Source: Rhea pennata (Eukaryota > Chordata > Aves > Rheiformes > Rheidae). From it: 64,000 nucleotides of DNA. The position numbers and the translations under genes are program-made. The notes under the pieces were generated by a model. The model was not told where the DNA came from. It saw only the letters and a list, made by a program, of their open reading frames with translations, and made no database searches. Numbering within the stretch: position 1 is the first letter of the stretch; every line of letters begins with the position of its first letter. This document shows positions 1-14,500 of the stretch, in pieces. Location of the stretch: NCBI RefSeq assembly GCF_028389875.1, contig NW_026907702.1, positions 310,001 to 374,000 on the forward strand. The letters are read 5' to 3'.

Positions 1-336
1 GTGCCCAGAAGACATCCCGCACTGTCCTGCCTGCCTCGCGGCTGCTTCTGAGCACGGAGGCACACCTACAAGCAAGCTGAGATGGGCTTTGCCTAAGAGT
101 GAGGGAAGTGGCGAGCGGAACAAGGGATGTGCTGCACAGCTTCCCTCGCAGGCAGATTCCCTCCGGGGGCACTTACTTCTCTTGCCTTAGCGCCCTGCTT
201 TGTTTGGAGGCTGTTTGCGGACAGCAGCACACACAGCGGGAAGGTGCGCGCTGGCCAGCTCCAAGTCTCGGCAGATAGAAGGGCAAGCGAGGCACCTGCT
301 CTCGGTTTGTTCCGCGCATGGGAAGCAGCATGCTGC

Positions 337-2520
337 GTGCCCAGAAGACATCCCGCACTGTCCTGCCTGCCTCGCGGCTGCTTCTGAGCACGGAGGCACG
401 CCTACAAGCAAGCTGAGATGGGCTTTGCCTAAGAGTGAGGGAAGTGGCGAGCGGAACAAGGGATGTGCTGCACAGCTTCCCTCGCAGGCAGATTCCCTCC
501 GGGGGCACTTACTTCTCTTGCCTTAGCGCCCTGCTTTGTTTGGAGGCTGTTTGCGGACAGCAGCACACACAGCGGGAAGGTGCGCGCTGGCCAGCTCCAA
601 GTCTCGGCAGATAGAAGGGCAAGCGAGGCACCTGCTCTCGGTTTGTTCCGCGCATGGGAAGCAGCATGCTGCGTGCCCAGAAGACATCCCGCACTGTCCT
701 GCCTGCCTCGCGGCTGCTTCTGAGCACGGAGGCACACCTACAAGCAAGCTGAGATGGGCTTTGCCTAAGAGTGAGGGAAGTGGCAAGCGGAGCAAGGGAT
801 GTGCTGCACAGCTTCCCTCGCAGGCAGATTCCCTCCTGGGGCACTTACTTCTCTTGCATTAGCGCCCTGCTTTGTTTGGAGGCTGTTTGCGGACAGCAGC
901 ACACACAGCGGGAAGGTGCGCGCTGGCCAGCTCCAAGTCTCGGCAGATGGAAGGGCAAGCGAGGCACCTGCTCTCGGTTTGTTCCGCGCATGGGAAGCAG
1001 CATGCTGCGTGCCCAGAAGACATCCCGCACTGTCCTGCCTGCCTCGCGGCTGCTTCTGAGCACGGAGGCACACCTACAAGCAAGCTGAGATGGGCTTTGC
1101 CTAAGAGTGAGGGAAGTGGCGAGCGGAACAAGGGATGTGCTGCACAGCTTCCCAGGCAGGCAGATTCCCTCCGGGGGCACTTACTTCTCTTGCCTTAGCG
1201 CCCTGCTTTGTTTGGAGGCTGTTTGCGGACAGCAGCACACACAGCGGGAAGGTGCGCGCTGGCCAGCTCCAAGTCTCGGCAGATAGAAGGGCAAGCGAGG
1301 CACCTGCTCTCGGTTTGTTCCGCGCATGGGAAGCAGCATGCTGCGTGCCCAGAAGACATCCCGCACTGTCCTGCCTGCCTCGCGGCTGCTTCTGAGCACG
1401 GAGGCACATCTACAAGCAAGCTGAGATGGGCTTTGCCTAAGAGTGAGGGAAGTGGCAAGCGGAGCAAGGGATGTGCTGCACAGCTTCCCTCGCAGGCAGA
1501 TTCCCTCCTGGGGCACTTACTTCTCTTGCATTAGCGCCCTGCTTTGTTTGGAGGCTGTTTGCGGACAGCAGCACACACAGCGGGAAGGTGCGCGCTGGCC
1601 AGCTCCAAGTCTCGGCAGATGGAAGGGCAAGCGAGGCACCTGCTCTCGGTTTGTTCCGGGCATGGGAAGCAGCATGCTGCGTGCCCAGAAGACATCCCGC
1701 ACTGTCCTGCCTGCCTCGCGGCTGCTTCTGAGCACGGAGGCACACCTACAAGCAAGCTGAGATGGGCTTTGCCTAAGAGTGAGGGAAGTGGCGAGCGGAA
1801 CAAGGGATGTGCTGCACAGCTTCCCTCGCAGGCAGATTCCCTCCGGGGGCACTTACTTCTCTTGCCTTAGCGCCCTGCTTTGTTTGGAGGCTGTTTGCGG
1901 ACAGCAGCACACACAGCGGGAAGGTGCGCGCTGGCCAGCTCCAAGTCTCGGCAGATAGAAGGGCAAGCGAGGCACCTGCTCTCGGTTTGTTCCGCGCATG
2001 GGAAGCAGCATGCTGCGTGCCCAGAAGACATCCCGCACTGTCCTGCCTGCCTCGCGGCTGCTTCTGAGCACGGAGGCACATCTACAAGCAAGCTGAGATG
2101 GGCTTTGCCTAAGAGTGAGGGAAGTGGCAAGCGGAGCAAGGGATGTGCTGCACAGCTTCCCTCGCAGGCAGATTCCCTCCTGGGGCACTTACTTCTCTTG
2201 CCTTAGCGCCCTGCTTTGTTTGGAGGCTGTTTGCGGACAGCAGCACACACAGCGGGAAGGTGCGCGCTGGCCAGCTCCAAGTCTCGGCAGATGGAAGGGC
2301 AAGCGAGGCACCTGCTCTCGGTTTGTTCCGGGCATGGGAAGCAGCATGCTGCGTGCCCAGAAGACATCCCGCACTGTCCTGCCTGCCTCGCGGCTGCTTC
2401 TGAGCACGGAGGCACACCTACAAGCAAGCTGAGATGGGCTTTGCCTAAGAGTGAGGGAAGTGGCGAGCGGAACAAGGGATGTGCTGCACAGCTTCCCTCG
2501 CAGGCAGATTCCCTCCGGGG
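337..2520. repeat. Dimeric (672-bp) higher-order repeat in satellite
   Basis: Two monomer types alternate here. Type A has cgggggcac, usually with agatagaag. Type B has ctggggcac with agatggaag and gcaagcggagc. The B markers recur near 833, 1505 and 2177, that is, every 672 bp, separated by type A monomers at 497, 1169 and 1841. After about 2.5 kb the alternation breaks into runs of one type. Confidence 0.75.
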
Positions 2521-5500
2521 GCACTTACTTCTCTTGCCTTAGCGCCCTGCTTTGTTTGGAGGCTGTTTGCGGACAGCAGCACACACAGCGGGAAGGTGCG
2601 CGCTGGCCAGCTCCAAGTCTCGGCAGATAGAAGGGCAAGCGAGGCACCTGCTCTCGGTTTGTTCCGCGCATGGGAAGCAGCATGCTGCGTGCCCAGAAGA
2701 CATCCCGCACTGTCCTGCCTGCCTCGCGGCTGCTTCTGAGCACGGAGGCACACCTACAAGCAAGCTGAGATGGGCTTTGCCTAAGAGTGAGGGAAGTGGC
2801 GAGCGGAACAAGGGATGTGCTGCACAGCTTCCCTCGCAGGCAGATTCCCTCCGGGGGCACTTACTTCTCTTGCCTTAGCGCCCTGCTTTGTTTGGAGGCT
2901 GTTTGCGGACAGCAGCACACACAGCGGGAAGGTGCGCGCTGGCCAGCTCCAAGTCTCGGCAGATAGAAGGGCAAGCGAGGCACCTGCTCTCGGTTTGTTC
3001 CGCGCATGGGAAGCAGCATGCTGCGTGCCCAGAAGACATCCCGCACTGTCCTGCCTGCCTCGCGGCTGCTTCTGAGCACGGAGGCACACCTACAAGCAAG
3101 CTGAGATGGGCTTTGCCTAAGAGTGAGGGAAGTGGCGAGCGGAACAAGGGATGTGCTGCACAGCTTCCCTCGCAGGCAGATTCCCTCCGGGGGCACTTAC
3201 TTCTCTTGCCTTAGCGCCCTGCTTTGTTTGGAGGCTGTTTGCGGACAGCAGCACACACAGCGGGAAGGTGCGCGCTGGCCAGCTCCAAGTCTCGGCAGAT
3301 AGAAGGGCAAGCGAGGCACCTGCTCTCGGTTTGTTCCGCGCATGGGAAGCAGCATGCTGCGTGCCCAGAAGACATCCCGCACTGTCCTGCCTGCCTCGCG
3401 GCTGCTTCTGAGCACGGAGGCACATCTACAAGCAAGCTGAGATGGGCTTTGCCTAAGAGTGAGGGAAGTGGCAAGCGGAGCAAGGGATGTGCTGCACAGC
3501 TTCCCTCGCAGGCAGATTCCCTCCTGGGGCACTTACTTCTCTTGCATTAGCGCCCTGCTTTGTTTGGAGGCTGTTTGCGGACAGCAGCACACACAGCGGG
3601 AAGGTGCGCGCTGGCCAGCTCCAAGTCTCGGCAGATGGAAGGGCAAGCGAGGCACCTGCTCTCGGTTTGTTCCGGGCATGGGAAGCAGCATGCTGCGTGC
3701 CCAGAAGACATCCCGCACTGTCCTGCCTGCCTCGCGGCTGCTTCTGAGCACGGAGGCACATCTACAAGCAAGCTGAGATGGGCTTTGCCTAAGAGTGAGG
3801 GAAGTGGCAAGCGGAGCAAGGGATGTGCTGCACAGCTTCCCTCGCAGGCAGATTCCCTCCTGGGGCACTTACTTCTCTTGCATTAGCGCCCTGCTTTGTT
3901 TGGAGGCTGTTTGCGGACAGCAGCACACACAGCGGGAAGGTGCGCGCTGGCCAGCTCCAAGTCTCGGCAGATGGAAGGGCAAGCGAGGCACCTGCTCTCG
4001 GTTTGTTCCGGGCATGGGAAGCAGCATGCTGCGTGCCCAGAAGACATCCCGCACTGTCCTGCCTGCCTCGCGGCTGCTTCTGAGCATGGAGGCACACCTA
4101 CAAGCAAGCTGAGATGGGCTTTGCCTAAGAGTGAGGGAAGTGGCGAGCGGAACAAGGGATGTGCTGCACAGCTTCCCTCGCAGGCAGATTCCCTCCGGGG
4201 GCACTTACTTCTCTTGCCTTAGCGCCCTGCTTTGTTTGGAGGCTGTTTGCGGACAGCAGCACACACAGCGGGAAGGTGCGCGCTGGCCAGCTCCAAGTCT
4301 CGGCAGATGGAAGGGCAAGCGAGGCACCTGCTCTCGGTTTGTTCCGGGCATGGGAAGCAGCATGCTGCGTGCCCAGAAGACATCCCGCACTGTCCTGCCT
4401 GCCTCGCGGCTGCTTCTGAGCACGGAGGCACATCTACAAGCAAGCTGAGATGGGCTTTGCCTAAGAGTGAGGGAAGTGGCGAGCGGAGCAAGGGATGTGC
4501 TGCACAGCTTCCCTCGCAGGCAGATTCCCTCCGGGGGCACTTACTTCTCTTGCCTTAGCGCCCTGCTTTGTTTGGAGGCTGTTTGCGGACAGCAGCACAC
4601 ACAGCGGGAAGGTGCGCGCTGGCCAGCTCCAAGTCTCGGCAGATAGAAGGGCAAGCGAGGCACCTGCTCTCGGTTTGTTCCGGGCATGGGAAGCAGCATG
4701 CTGCGTGCCCAGAAGACATCCCGCACTGTCCTGCCTGCCTCGCGGCTGCTTCTGAGCACGGAGGCACACCTACAAGCAAGCTGAGATGGGCTTTGCCTAA
4801 GAGTGAGGGAAGTGGCGAGCGGAACAAGGGATGTGCTGCACAGCTTCCCTCGCAGGCAGATTCCCTCCGGGGGCACTTACTTCTCTTGCCTTAGCGCCCT
4901 GCTTTGTTTGGAGGCTGTTTGCGGACAGCAGCACACACAGCGGGAAGGTGCGCGCTGGCCAGCTCCAAGTCTCGGCAGATAGAAGGGCAAGCCAGGCACC
5001 TGCTCTCGGTTTGTTCCGCGCATGGGAAGCAGCATGCTGCGTGCCCAGAAGACATCCCGCACTGTCCTGCCTGCCTCGCGGCTGCTTCTGAGCACGGAGG
5101 CACACCTACAAGCAAGCTGAGATGGGCTTTGCCTAAGAGTGAGGGAAGTGGCGAGCGGAGCAAGGGATGTGCTGCACAGCTTCCCTCGCAGGCAGATTCC
5201 CTCCGGGGGCACTTACTTCTCTTGCCTTAGCGCCCTGCTTTGTTTGGAGGCTGTTTGCGGACAGCAGCACACACAGCGGGAAGGTGCGCGCTGGCCAGCT
5301 CCAAGTCTCGGCAGATAGAAGGGCAAGCGAGGCACCTGCTCTCGGTTTGTTCCGCGCATGGGAAGCAGCATGCTGCGTGCCCAGAAGACATCCCGCACTG
5401 TCCTGCCTGCCTCGCGGCTGCTTCTGAGCACGGAGGCACACCTACAAGCAAGCTGAGATGGGCTTTGCCTAAGAGTGAGGGAAGTGGCGAGCGGAACAAG

Positions 5501-8500
5501 GGATGTGCTGCACAGCTTCCCTCGCAGGCAGATTCCCTCCTGGGGCACTTACTTCTCTTGCCTTAGCGCCCTGCTTTGTTTGGAGGCTGTTTGCGGACAG
5601 CAGCACACACAGCGGGAAGGTGCGCGCTGGCCAGCTCCAAGTCTCGGCAGATAGAAGGGCAAGCGAGGCACCTGCTCTCGGTTTGTTCCGTGCATGGGAA
5701 GCAGCATACTGCGTGCCCAGAAGACATCCCGCACTGTCCTGCCTGCCTCGCGGCTGCTTCTGAGCACGGAGGCACACCTACAAGCAAGCTGAGATGGGCT
5801 TTGCCTAAGAGTGAGGGAAGTGGCGAGCGGAGCAAGGGATGTGCTGCACAGCTTCCCTCGCAGGCAGATTCCCTCCTGGGGCGCTTACTTCTCTTGCCTT
5901 AGCGTCCTGCTTTGTTTGGAGGCTGTTTGCGGACAGCAGCACACACAGCGGGAAGGTGCGCGCTGGCCAGCTCCAAGTCTCGGCAGATGGAAGGGCAAGC
6001 GACGCACCTGCTCTCGGTTTGTTCCGCGCATGGGAAGCAGCATGCTGCGTGCCCAGAAGACATCCCGCACTGTCCTGCCTGCCTCGCGGCTGCTTCTGAG
6101 CACGGAGGCACACCTACAAGCAAGCTGAGATGGGCTTTGCCTAAGAGTGAGGGAAGTGGCGAGCGGAGCAAGGGATGTGCTGCACAGCTTCCCTCGCAGG
6201 CAGATTCCCTCCGGGGGCGCTTACTTCTCTTGCCTTAGCGCCCTGCTTTGTTTGGAGGCTGTTTGCGGACAGCAGCACACACTGCGGGAAGGTGCGCGCT
6301 GGCCAGCTCCAAGTCTCGGCAGATAGAAGGGCAAGCGAGGCACCTGCTCTCGGTTTGTTCCGGGCATGGGAAGCAGCATGCTGCGTGCCCAGAAGACATC
6401 CCGCACTGTCCTGCCTGCCTCGCGGCTGCTTCTGAGCACGGAGGCACACCTACAAGCAAGCTGAGATGGGCTTTGCCTAAGAGTGAGGGAAGTGGCGAGC
6501 GGAGCAAGGGATGTGCTGCACAGCTTCCCTCGCAGGCAGATTCCCTCCGGGGGCGCTTACTTCTCTTGCCTTAGCGCCCTGCTTTGTTTGGAGGCTGTTT
6601 GCGGACAGCAGCACACACTGCGGGAAGGTGCGCGCTGGCCAGCTCCAAGTCTCGGCAGATAGAAGGGCAAGCGAGGCACCTGCTCTCGGTTTGTTCCGGG
6701 CATGGGAAGCAGCATGCTGCGTGCCCAGAAGACATCCCGCACTGTCCTGCCTGCCTCGCGGCTGCTTCTGAGCACGGAGGCACACCTACAAGCAAGCTGA
6801 GATGGGCTTTGCCTAAGAGTGAGGGAAGTGGCGAGCGGAACAAGGGATGTGCTGCACAGCTTCCCTCGCAGGCAGATTCCCTCCGGGGGCACTTACTTCT
6901 CTTGCCTTAGCGCCCTGCTTTGTTTGGAGGCTGTTTGCGGACAGCAGCACACACAGCGGGAAGGTGCGCGCTGGCCAGCTCCAAGTCTCGGCAGATAGAA
7001 GGGCAAGCGAGGCACCTGCTCTCGGTTTGTTCCGCGCATGGGAAGCAGCATGCTGCGTGCCCAGAAGACATCCCGCACTGTCCTGCCTGCCTCGCGGCTG
7101 CTTCTGAGCACGGAGGCACACCTACAAGCAAGCTGAGATGGGCTTTGCCTAAGAGTGAGGGAAGTGGCGAGCGGAACAAGGGATGTGCTGCACAGCTTCC
7201 CTCGCAGGCAGATTCCCTCCGGGGGCACTTACTTCTCTTGCCTTAGCGCCCTGCTTTGTTTGGAGGCTGTTTGCGGACAGCAGCACACACAGCGGGAAGG
7301 TGCGCGCTGGCCAGCTCCAAGTCTCGGCAGATAGAAGGGCAAGCGAGGCACCTGCTCTCGGTTTGTTACGCGCATGGGAAGCAGCATGCTGCGTGCCCAG
7401 AAGACATCCCGCACTGTCCTGCCTGCCTCGCGGCTGCTTCTGAGCACGGAGGCACACCTACAAGCAAGCTGAGATGGGCTTTGCCTAAGAGTGAGGGAAG
7501 TGGCGAGCGGAGCAAGGGATGTGCTGCACAGCTTCCCTCGCAGGCAGATTCCCTCCTGGGGCGCTTACTTCTCTTGCCTTAGCGTCCTGCTTTGTTTGGA
7601 GGCTGTTTGCGGACAGCAGCACACACAGCGGGAAGGTGCGCGCTGGCCAGCTCCAAGTCTCGGCAGATGGAAGGGCAAGCGACGCACCTGCTCTCGGTTT
7701 GTTCCGGGCATGGGAAGCAGCATGCTGCGTGCCCAGAAGACATCCCGCACTGTCCTGCCTGCCTCGCGGCTGCTTCTGAGCACGGAGGCACACCTACAAG
7801 CAAGCTGAGATGGGCTTTGCCTAAGAGTGAGGGAAGTGGCGAGCGGAGCAAGGGATGTGCTGCACAGCTTCCCTCGCAGGCAGATTCCCTCCGGGGGCGC
7901 TTACTTCTCTTGCCTTAGCGCCCTGCTTTGTTTGGAGGCTGTTTGCGGACAGCAGCACACACTGCGGGAAGGTGCGCGCTGGCCAGCTCCAAGTCTCGGC
8001 AGATAGAAGGGCAAGCGAGGCACCTGCTCTCGGTTTGTTCCGCGCATGGGAAGCAGCATGCTGCGTGCCCAGAAGACATCCCGCACTGTCCTGCCTGCCT
8101 CGCGGCTGCTTCTGAGCACGGAGGCACGCCTACAAGCCAGCTGAGATGGGCTTTGCCTAAGAGTGAGGGAAGTGGCGAGCGGAGCAAGGGATGTGCTGCA
8201 CAGCTTCCCTCGCAGGCAGATTCCCTCCGGGGGCGCTTACTTCTCTTGCCTTAGCGCCCTGCTTTGTTTGGAGGCTGTTTGCGGACAGCAGCACACACAG
8301 CGGGAAGGTGCGCGCTGGCCAGCTCCAAGTCTCGGCAGATAGAAGGGCAAGCGAGGCACCTGCTCTCGGTTTGTTCCGCGCATGGGAAGCAGCATGCTGC
8401 GTGCCCAGAAGACATCCCGCATTGTCCTGCCTGCCTCGCGGCTGCTTCTGAGCACGGAGGCACGCCTACAAGCCAGCTGAGATGGGCTTTGCCTAAGAGT

Positions 8501-11500
8501 GAGGGAAGTGGCGAGCGGAGCAAGGGATGTGCTGCACAGCTTCCCTCGCAGGCAGATTCCCTCCGGGGGCACTTACTTCTCTTGCCTTAGCGCCCTGCTT
8601 TGTTTGGAGGCTGTTTGCGGACAGCAGCACACACAGCGGGAAGGTGCGCGCTGGCCAGCTCCAAGTCTCGGCAGATAGAAGGGCAAGCGAGGCACCTGCT
8701 CTCGGTTTGTTCCGCGCATGGGAAGCAGCATGCTGCGTGCCCAGAAGACATCCCGCACTGTCCTGCCTGCCTCGCGGCTGCTTCTGAGCACGGAGGCACA
8801 CCTACAAGCAAGCTGAGATGGGCTTTGCCTAAGAGTGAGGGAAGTGGCGAGCGGAACAAGGGATGTGCTGCACAGCTTCCCTCGCAGGCAGATTCCCTCC
8901 GGGGGCACTTACTTCTCTTGCCTTAGCGCCCTGCTTTGTTTGGAGGCTCTTTGCGGACAGCAGCACACACAGCGGGAAGGTGCGCGCTGGCCAGCTCCAA
9001 GTCTCGGCAGATAGAAGGGCAAGCCAGGCACCTGCTCTCGGTTTGTCCCGCGCATGGGAAGCAGCATGCTGCGTGCCCAGAAGACATCCCGCACTGTCCT
9101 GCCTGCCTCGCGGCTGCTTCTGAGCACGGAGGCACACCTACAAGCAAGCTGAGATGGGCTTTGCCTAAGAGTGAGGGAAGTGGCGAGCGGAGCAAGGGAT
9201 GTGCTGCACAGCTTCCCTCGCAGGCAGATTCCCTCCTGGGGCGCTTACTTCTCTTGCCTTAGCGTCCTGCTTTGTTTGGAGGCTGTTTGCGGACAGCAGC
9301 ACACACAGCGGGAAGGTGCGCGCTGGCCAGCTCCAAGTCTCGGCAGATAGAAGGGCAAGCCAGGCACCTGCTCTCGGTTTGTCCCGCGCATGGGAAGCAG
9401 CATGCTGCGTGCCCAGAAGACATCCCGCACTGTCCTGCCTGCCTCGCGGCTGCTTCTGAGCACGGAGGCACACCTACAAGCAAGCTGAGATGGGCTTTGC
9501 CTAAGAGTGAGGGAAGTGTCGAGCGGAACAAGGGATGTGCTGCACAGCTTCCCTCGCAGGCAGATTCCCTCCGGGGGCGTTTACTTCTCTTGCATTAACG
9601 TCCTGCTTTGTTTGGAGGCTGTTTGCGGACAGCAGCACACACAGCGGGAAGGTGCGCGCTGGCCAGCTCCAAGTCTCGGCAGATAGAAGGGCAAGCGAGG
9701 CACCTGCTCTCGGTTTGTTCCGCGCATGGGAAGCAGCATGCTGCGTGCCCAGAAGACATCCCGCACTGTCCTGCCTGCCTCGCGGCTGCTTCTGAGCACA
9801 GAGGCACACCTAAAAGCAAGCTGAGAAGGGCTTTGCCTAAGAGTGAGGGAAGTGGCGAGCGGAGCAAGGGATGTGCTGCACAGCTTCCCTCGCAGGCAGA
9901 TTCCCTCCGGGGGCACTTACTTCTCTTGCCTTAGCGCCCTGCTTTGTTTGGAGGCTGTTTGCGGACAGCAGCACACACAGCGGGAAGGTGCGCGCTGGCC
10001 AGCTCCAAGTCTCGGCAGATGGAAGGGCAAGCGACGCACCTGCTCTCGGTTTGTTCCGGGCATGGGAAGCAGCATGCTGCGTGCCCAGAAGACATCCCGC
10101 ACTGTCCTGCCTGCCTCGCGGCTGCTTCTGAGCACGGAGGCACACCTACAAGCAAGCTGAGATGGGCTTTGCCTAAGAGTGAGGGAAGTGGCGAGCGGAA
10201 CAAGGGATGTGCTGCACAGCTTCCCTCGCAGGCAGATTCCCTCCGGGGGCGCTTACTTCTCTTGCCTTAGCGCCCTGCTTTGTTTGGAGGCTGTTTGCGG
10301 ACAGCAGCACACACTGCGGGAAGGTGCGCGCTGGCCAGCTCCAAGTCTCGGCAGATAGAAGGGCAAGCGAGGCACCTGCTGTCGGTTTGTTCCGCGCATG
10401 GGAAGCAGCATGCTGCGTGCCCAGAAGACATCCCGCACTGTCCTGCCTGCCTCGCGGCTGCTTCTGAACACGGAGGCACACCTACAAGCAAGCTGAGATG
10501 GGCTTTGCCTAAGAGTGAGGGAAGTGGCGAGCGGAACAAGGGATGTGCTGCACAGCTTCCCTCGCAGGCAGATTCCCTCCGGGGGCACTTACTTCTCTTG
10601 CCTTAGCGCCCTGCTTTGTTTGGAGGCTGTTTGCGGACAGCAGCACACACAGCGGGAAGGTGCGCGCTGGCCAGCTCCAAGTCTCGGCAGATAGAAGGGC
10701 AAGCGAGGCACCTGCTCTCGGTTTGTTCCGCGCATGGGAAGCAGCATGCTGCGTGCCCAGAAGACATCCCGCACTGTCCTGCCTGCCTCGCGGCTGCTTC
10801 TGAGCACGGAGGCACACCTACAAGCAAGCTGAGATGGGCTTTGCCTAAGAGTGAGGGAAGTGGCGAGCGGAGCAAGGGATGTGCTGCACAGCTTCCCTCG
10901 CAGGCAGATTCCCTCCGGGGGCGCTTACTTCTCTTGCCTTAGCGCCCTGCTTTGTTTGGAGGCTGTTTGCTGACAGCAGCACACACAGCGGGAAGGTGCG
11001 CGCTGGCCAGCTCCAAGTCTCGGCAGATAGAAGGGCAAGCGAGGCACCTGCTCTCGGTTTGTTCCGCGCATGGGAAGCAGCATGCTGCGTGCCCAGAAGA
11101 CATCCCGCACTGTCCTGCCTGCCTCGCGGCTGCTTCTGAGCACGGAGGCACACCTACAAGCAAGCTGAGATGGGCTTTGCCTAAGAGTGAGGGAAGTGGC
11201 GAGCGGAGCAAGGGATGTGCTGCACAGCTTCCCTCGCAGGCAGATTCCCTCCTGGGGCGCTTACTTCTCTTGCCTTAGCCTCCTGCTTTGTTTGGAGGCT
11301 GTTTGCGGACAGCAGCACACACAGCGGGAAGGTGCGCGCTGGCCAGCTCCAAGTCTCGGCAGATAGAAGGGCAAGCGAGGCACCTGCTCTCGGTTTGTCC
11401 CGCGCATGGGAAGCAGCATGCTGCGTGCCCAGAAGACATCCCGCACTGTCCTGCCTGCCTCGCGGCTGCTTCTGAGCACGGAGGCACACCTACAAGCAAG

Positions 11501-14500
11501 CTGAGATGGGCTTTGCCTAAGAGTGAGGGAAGTGGCGAGCGGAGCAAGGGATGTGCTGCACAGCTTCCCTCGCAGGCAGATTCCCTCCTGGGGCGCTTAC
11601 TTCTCTTGCCTTAGCGTCCTGCTTTGTTTGGAGGCTGTTTGCGGACAGCAGCACACACAGCGGGAAGGTGCGCGCTGGCCAGCTCCAAGTCTCGGCAGAT
11701 AGAAGGGCAAGCGAGGCACCTGCTCTCGGTTTGTTCCGCGCATGGGAAGCAGCATGCTGCGTGCCCAGAAGACATCCCGCACTGTCCTGCCTGCCTCGCG
11801 GCTGCTTCTGAGCACAGAGGCACACCTACAAGCAAGCTGAGAAGGGCTTTGCCTAAGAGTGAGGGAAGTGGCGAGCGGAGCAAGGGATGTGCTGCACAGC
11901 TTCCCTCGCAGGCAGATTCCCTCCGGGGGCACTTACTTCTCTTGCATTAGCGCCCTGCTTTGTTTGGAGGCTGTTTGCGGACAGCAGCACACACAGCGGG
12001 AAGGTGCGCGCTGGCCAGCTCCAAGTCTCGGCAGATGGAAGGGCAAGCGACGCACCTGCTCTCGGTTTGTTCCGGGCATGGGAAGCAGCATGCTGCGTGC
12101 CCAGAAGACATCCCGCACTGTCCTGCCTGCCTCGCGGCTGCTTCTGAGCACGGAGGCACACCTACAAGCAAGCTGAGATGGGCTTTGCCTAAGAGTGAGG
12201 GAAGTGGCGAGCGGAGCAAGGGATGTGCTGCACAGCTTCCCTCGCAGGCAGATTCCCTCCTGGGGCGCTTACTTCTCTTGCCTTAGCGTCCTGCTTTGTT
12301 TGGAGGCTGTTTGCGGACAGCAGCACACACAGCGGGAAGGTGCGCGCTGGCCAGCTCCAAGTCTCGGCAGATAGAAGGGCAAGCCAGGCACCTGCTCTCG
12401 GTTTGTCCCGCGCATGGGAAGCAGCATGCTGCGTGCCCAGAAGACATCCCGCACTGTCCTGCCTGCCTCGCGGCTGCTTCTGAGCACGGAGGCACACCTA
12501 CAAGCAAGCTGAGATGGGCTTTGCCTAAGAGTGAGGGAAGTGGCGAGCGGAGCAAGGGATGTGCTGCACAGCTTCCCTCGCAGGCAGATTCCCTCCGGGG
12601 GCACTTACTTCTCTTGCATTAGCGTCCTGCTTTGTTTGGAGGCTGTTTGCTGACAGCAGCACACACAGCGGGAAGGTGCGCGCTGGCCAGCTCCAAGTCT
12701 CGGCAGATAGAAGGGCAAGCGAGGCACCTGCTCTCGGTTTGTTCCGCGCATGGGAAGCAGCATGCTGCGTGCCCAGAAGACATCCCGCACTGTCCTGCCT
12801 GCCTCGCGGCTGCTTCTGAGCACGGAGGCACACCTACAAGCAAGCTGAGATGGGCTTTGCCTAAGAGTGAGGGAAGTGGCGAGCGGAGCAAGGGATGTGC
12901 TGCACAGCTTCCCTCGCAGGCAGATTCCCTCCTGGGGCGCTTACTTCTCTTGCCTTAGCGTCCTGCTTTGTTTGGAGGCTGTTTGCGGACAGCAGCACAC
13001 ACAGCGGGAAGGTGCGCGCTGGCCAGCTCCAAGTCTCGGCAGATAGAAGGGCAAGCCAGGCACCTGCTCTCGGTTTGTCCCGCGCATGGGAAGCAGCATG
13101 CTGCGTGCCCAGAAGACATCCCGCACTGTCCTGCCTGCCTCGCGGCTGCTTCTGAGCACGGAGGCACACCTACAAGCAAGCTGAGATGGGCTTTGCCTAA
13201 GAGTGAGGGAAGTGGCGAGCGGAACAAGGGATGTGCTGCACAGCTTCCCTCGCAGGCAGATTCCCTCCGGGGGCGTTTACTTCTCTTGCATTAGCGTCCT
13301 GCTTTGTTTGGAGGCTGTTTGCGGACAGCAGCACACACAGCGGGAAGGTGCGCGCTGGCCAGCTCCAAGTCTCGGCAGATAGAAGGGCAAGCGAGGCACC
13401 TGCTCTCGGTTTGTTCCGCGCATGGGAAGCAGCATGCTGCGTGCCCAGAAGACATCCCGCACTGTCCTGCCTGCCTCGCGGCTGCTTCTGAGCACAGAGG
13501 CACACCTACAAGCAAGCTGAGAAGGGCTTTGCCTAAGAGTGAGGGAAGTGGCGAGCGGAGCAAGGGATGTGCTGCACAGCTTCCCTCGCAGGCAGATTCC
13601 CTCCGGGGGCACTTACTTCTCTTGCATTAGCGCCCTGCTTTGTTTGGAGGCTGTTTGCGGACAGCAGCACACACAGCGGGAAGGTGCGTGCTGGCCAGCT
13701 CCAAGTCTCGGCAGATGGAAGGGCAAGCGACGCACCTGCTCTCGGTTTGTTCCGGGCATGGGAAGCAGCATGCTGCGTGCCCAGAAGACATCCCGCACTG
13801 TCCTGCCTGCCTCGCGGCTGCTTCTGAGCACGGAGGCACACCTACAAGCAAGCTGAGATGGGCTTTGCCTAAGAGTGAGGGAAGTGTCGAGCGGAACAAG
13901 GGATGTGCTGCACAGCTTCCCTCGCAGGCAGATTCCCTCCGGGGGCACTTACTTCTCTTGCCTTAGCGCCCTGCTTTGTTTGGAGGCTGTTTGCGGACAG
14001 CAGCACACACAGCGGGAAGGTGCGCGCTGGCCAGCTCCAAGTCTCGGCAGATAGAAGGGCAAGCGAGGCACCTGCTCTCGGTTTGTTCCGCGCATGGGAA
14101 GCAGCATGCTGCGTGCCCAGAAGACATCCCGCACTGTCCTGCCTGCCTCGCGGCTGCTTCTGAGCACAGAGGCACACCTACAAGCAAGCTGAGAAGGGCT
14201 TTGCCTAAGAGTGAGGGAAGTGGCGAGCGGAGCAAGGGATGTGCTGCACAGCTTCCCTCGCAGGCAGATTCCCTCCGGGGGCACTTACTTCTCTTGCATT
14301 AGCGCCCTGCTTTGTTTGGAGGCTGTTTGCGGACAGCAGCACACACAGCGGGAAGGTGCGCGCTGGCCAGCTCCAAGTCTCGGCAGATGGAAGGGCAAGC
14401 GACGCACCTGCTCTCGGTTTGTTCCGGGCATGGGAAGCAGCATGCTGCGTGCCCAGAAGACATCCCGCACTGTCCTGCCTGCCTCGCGGCTGCTTCTGAG

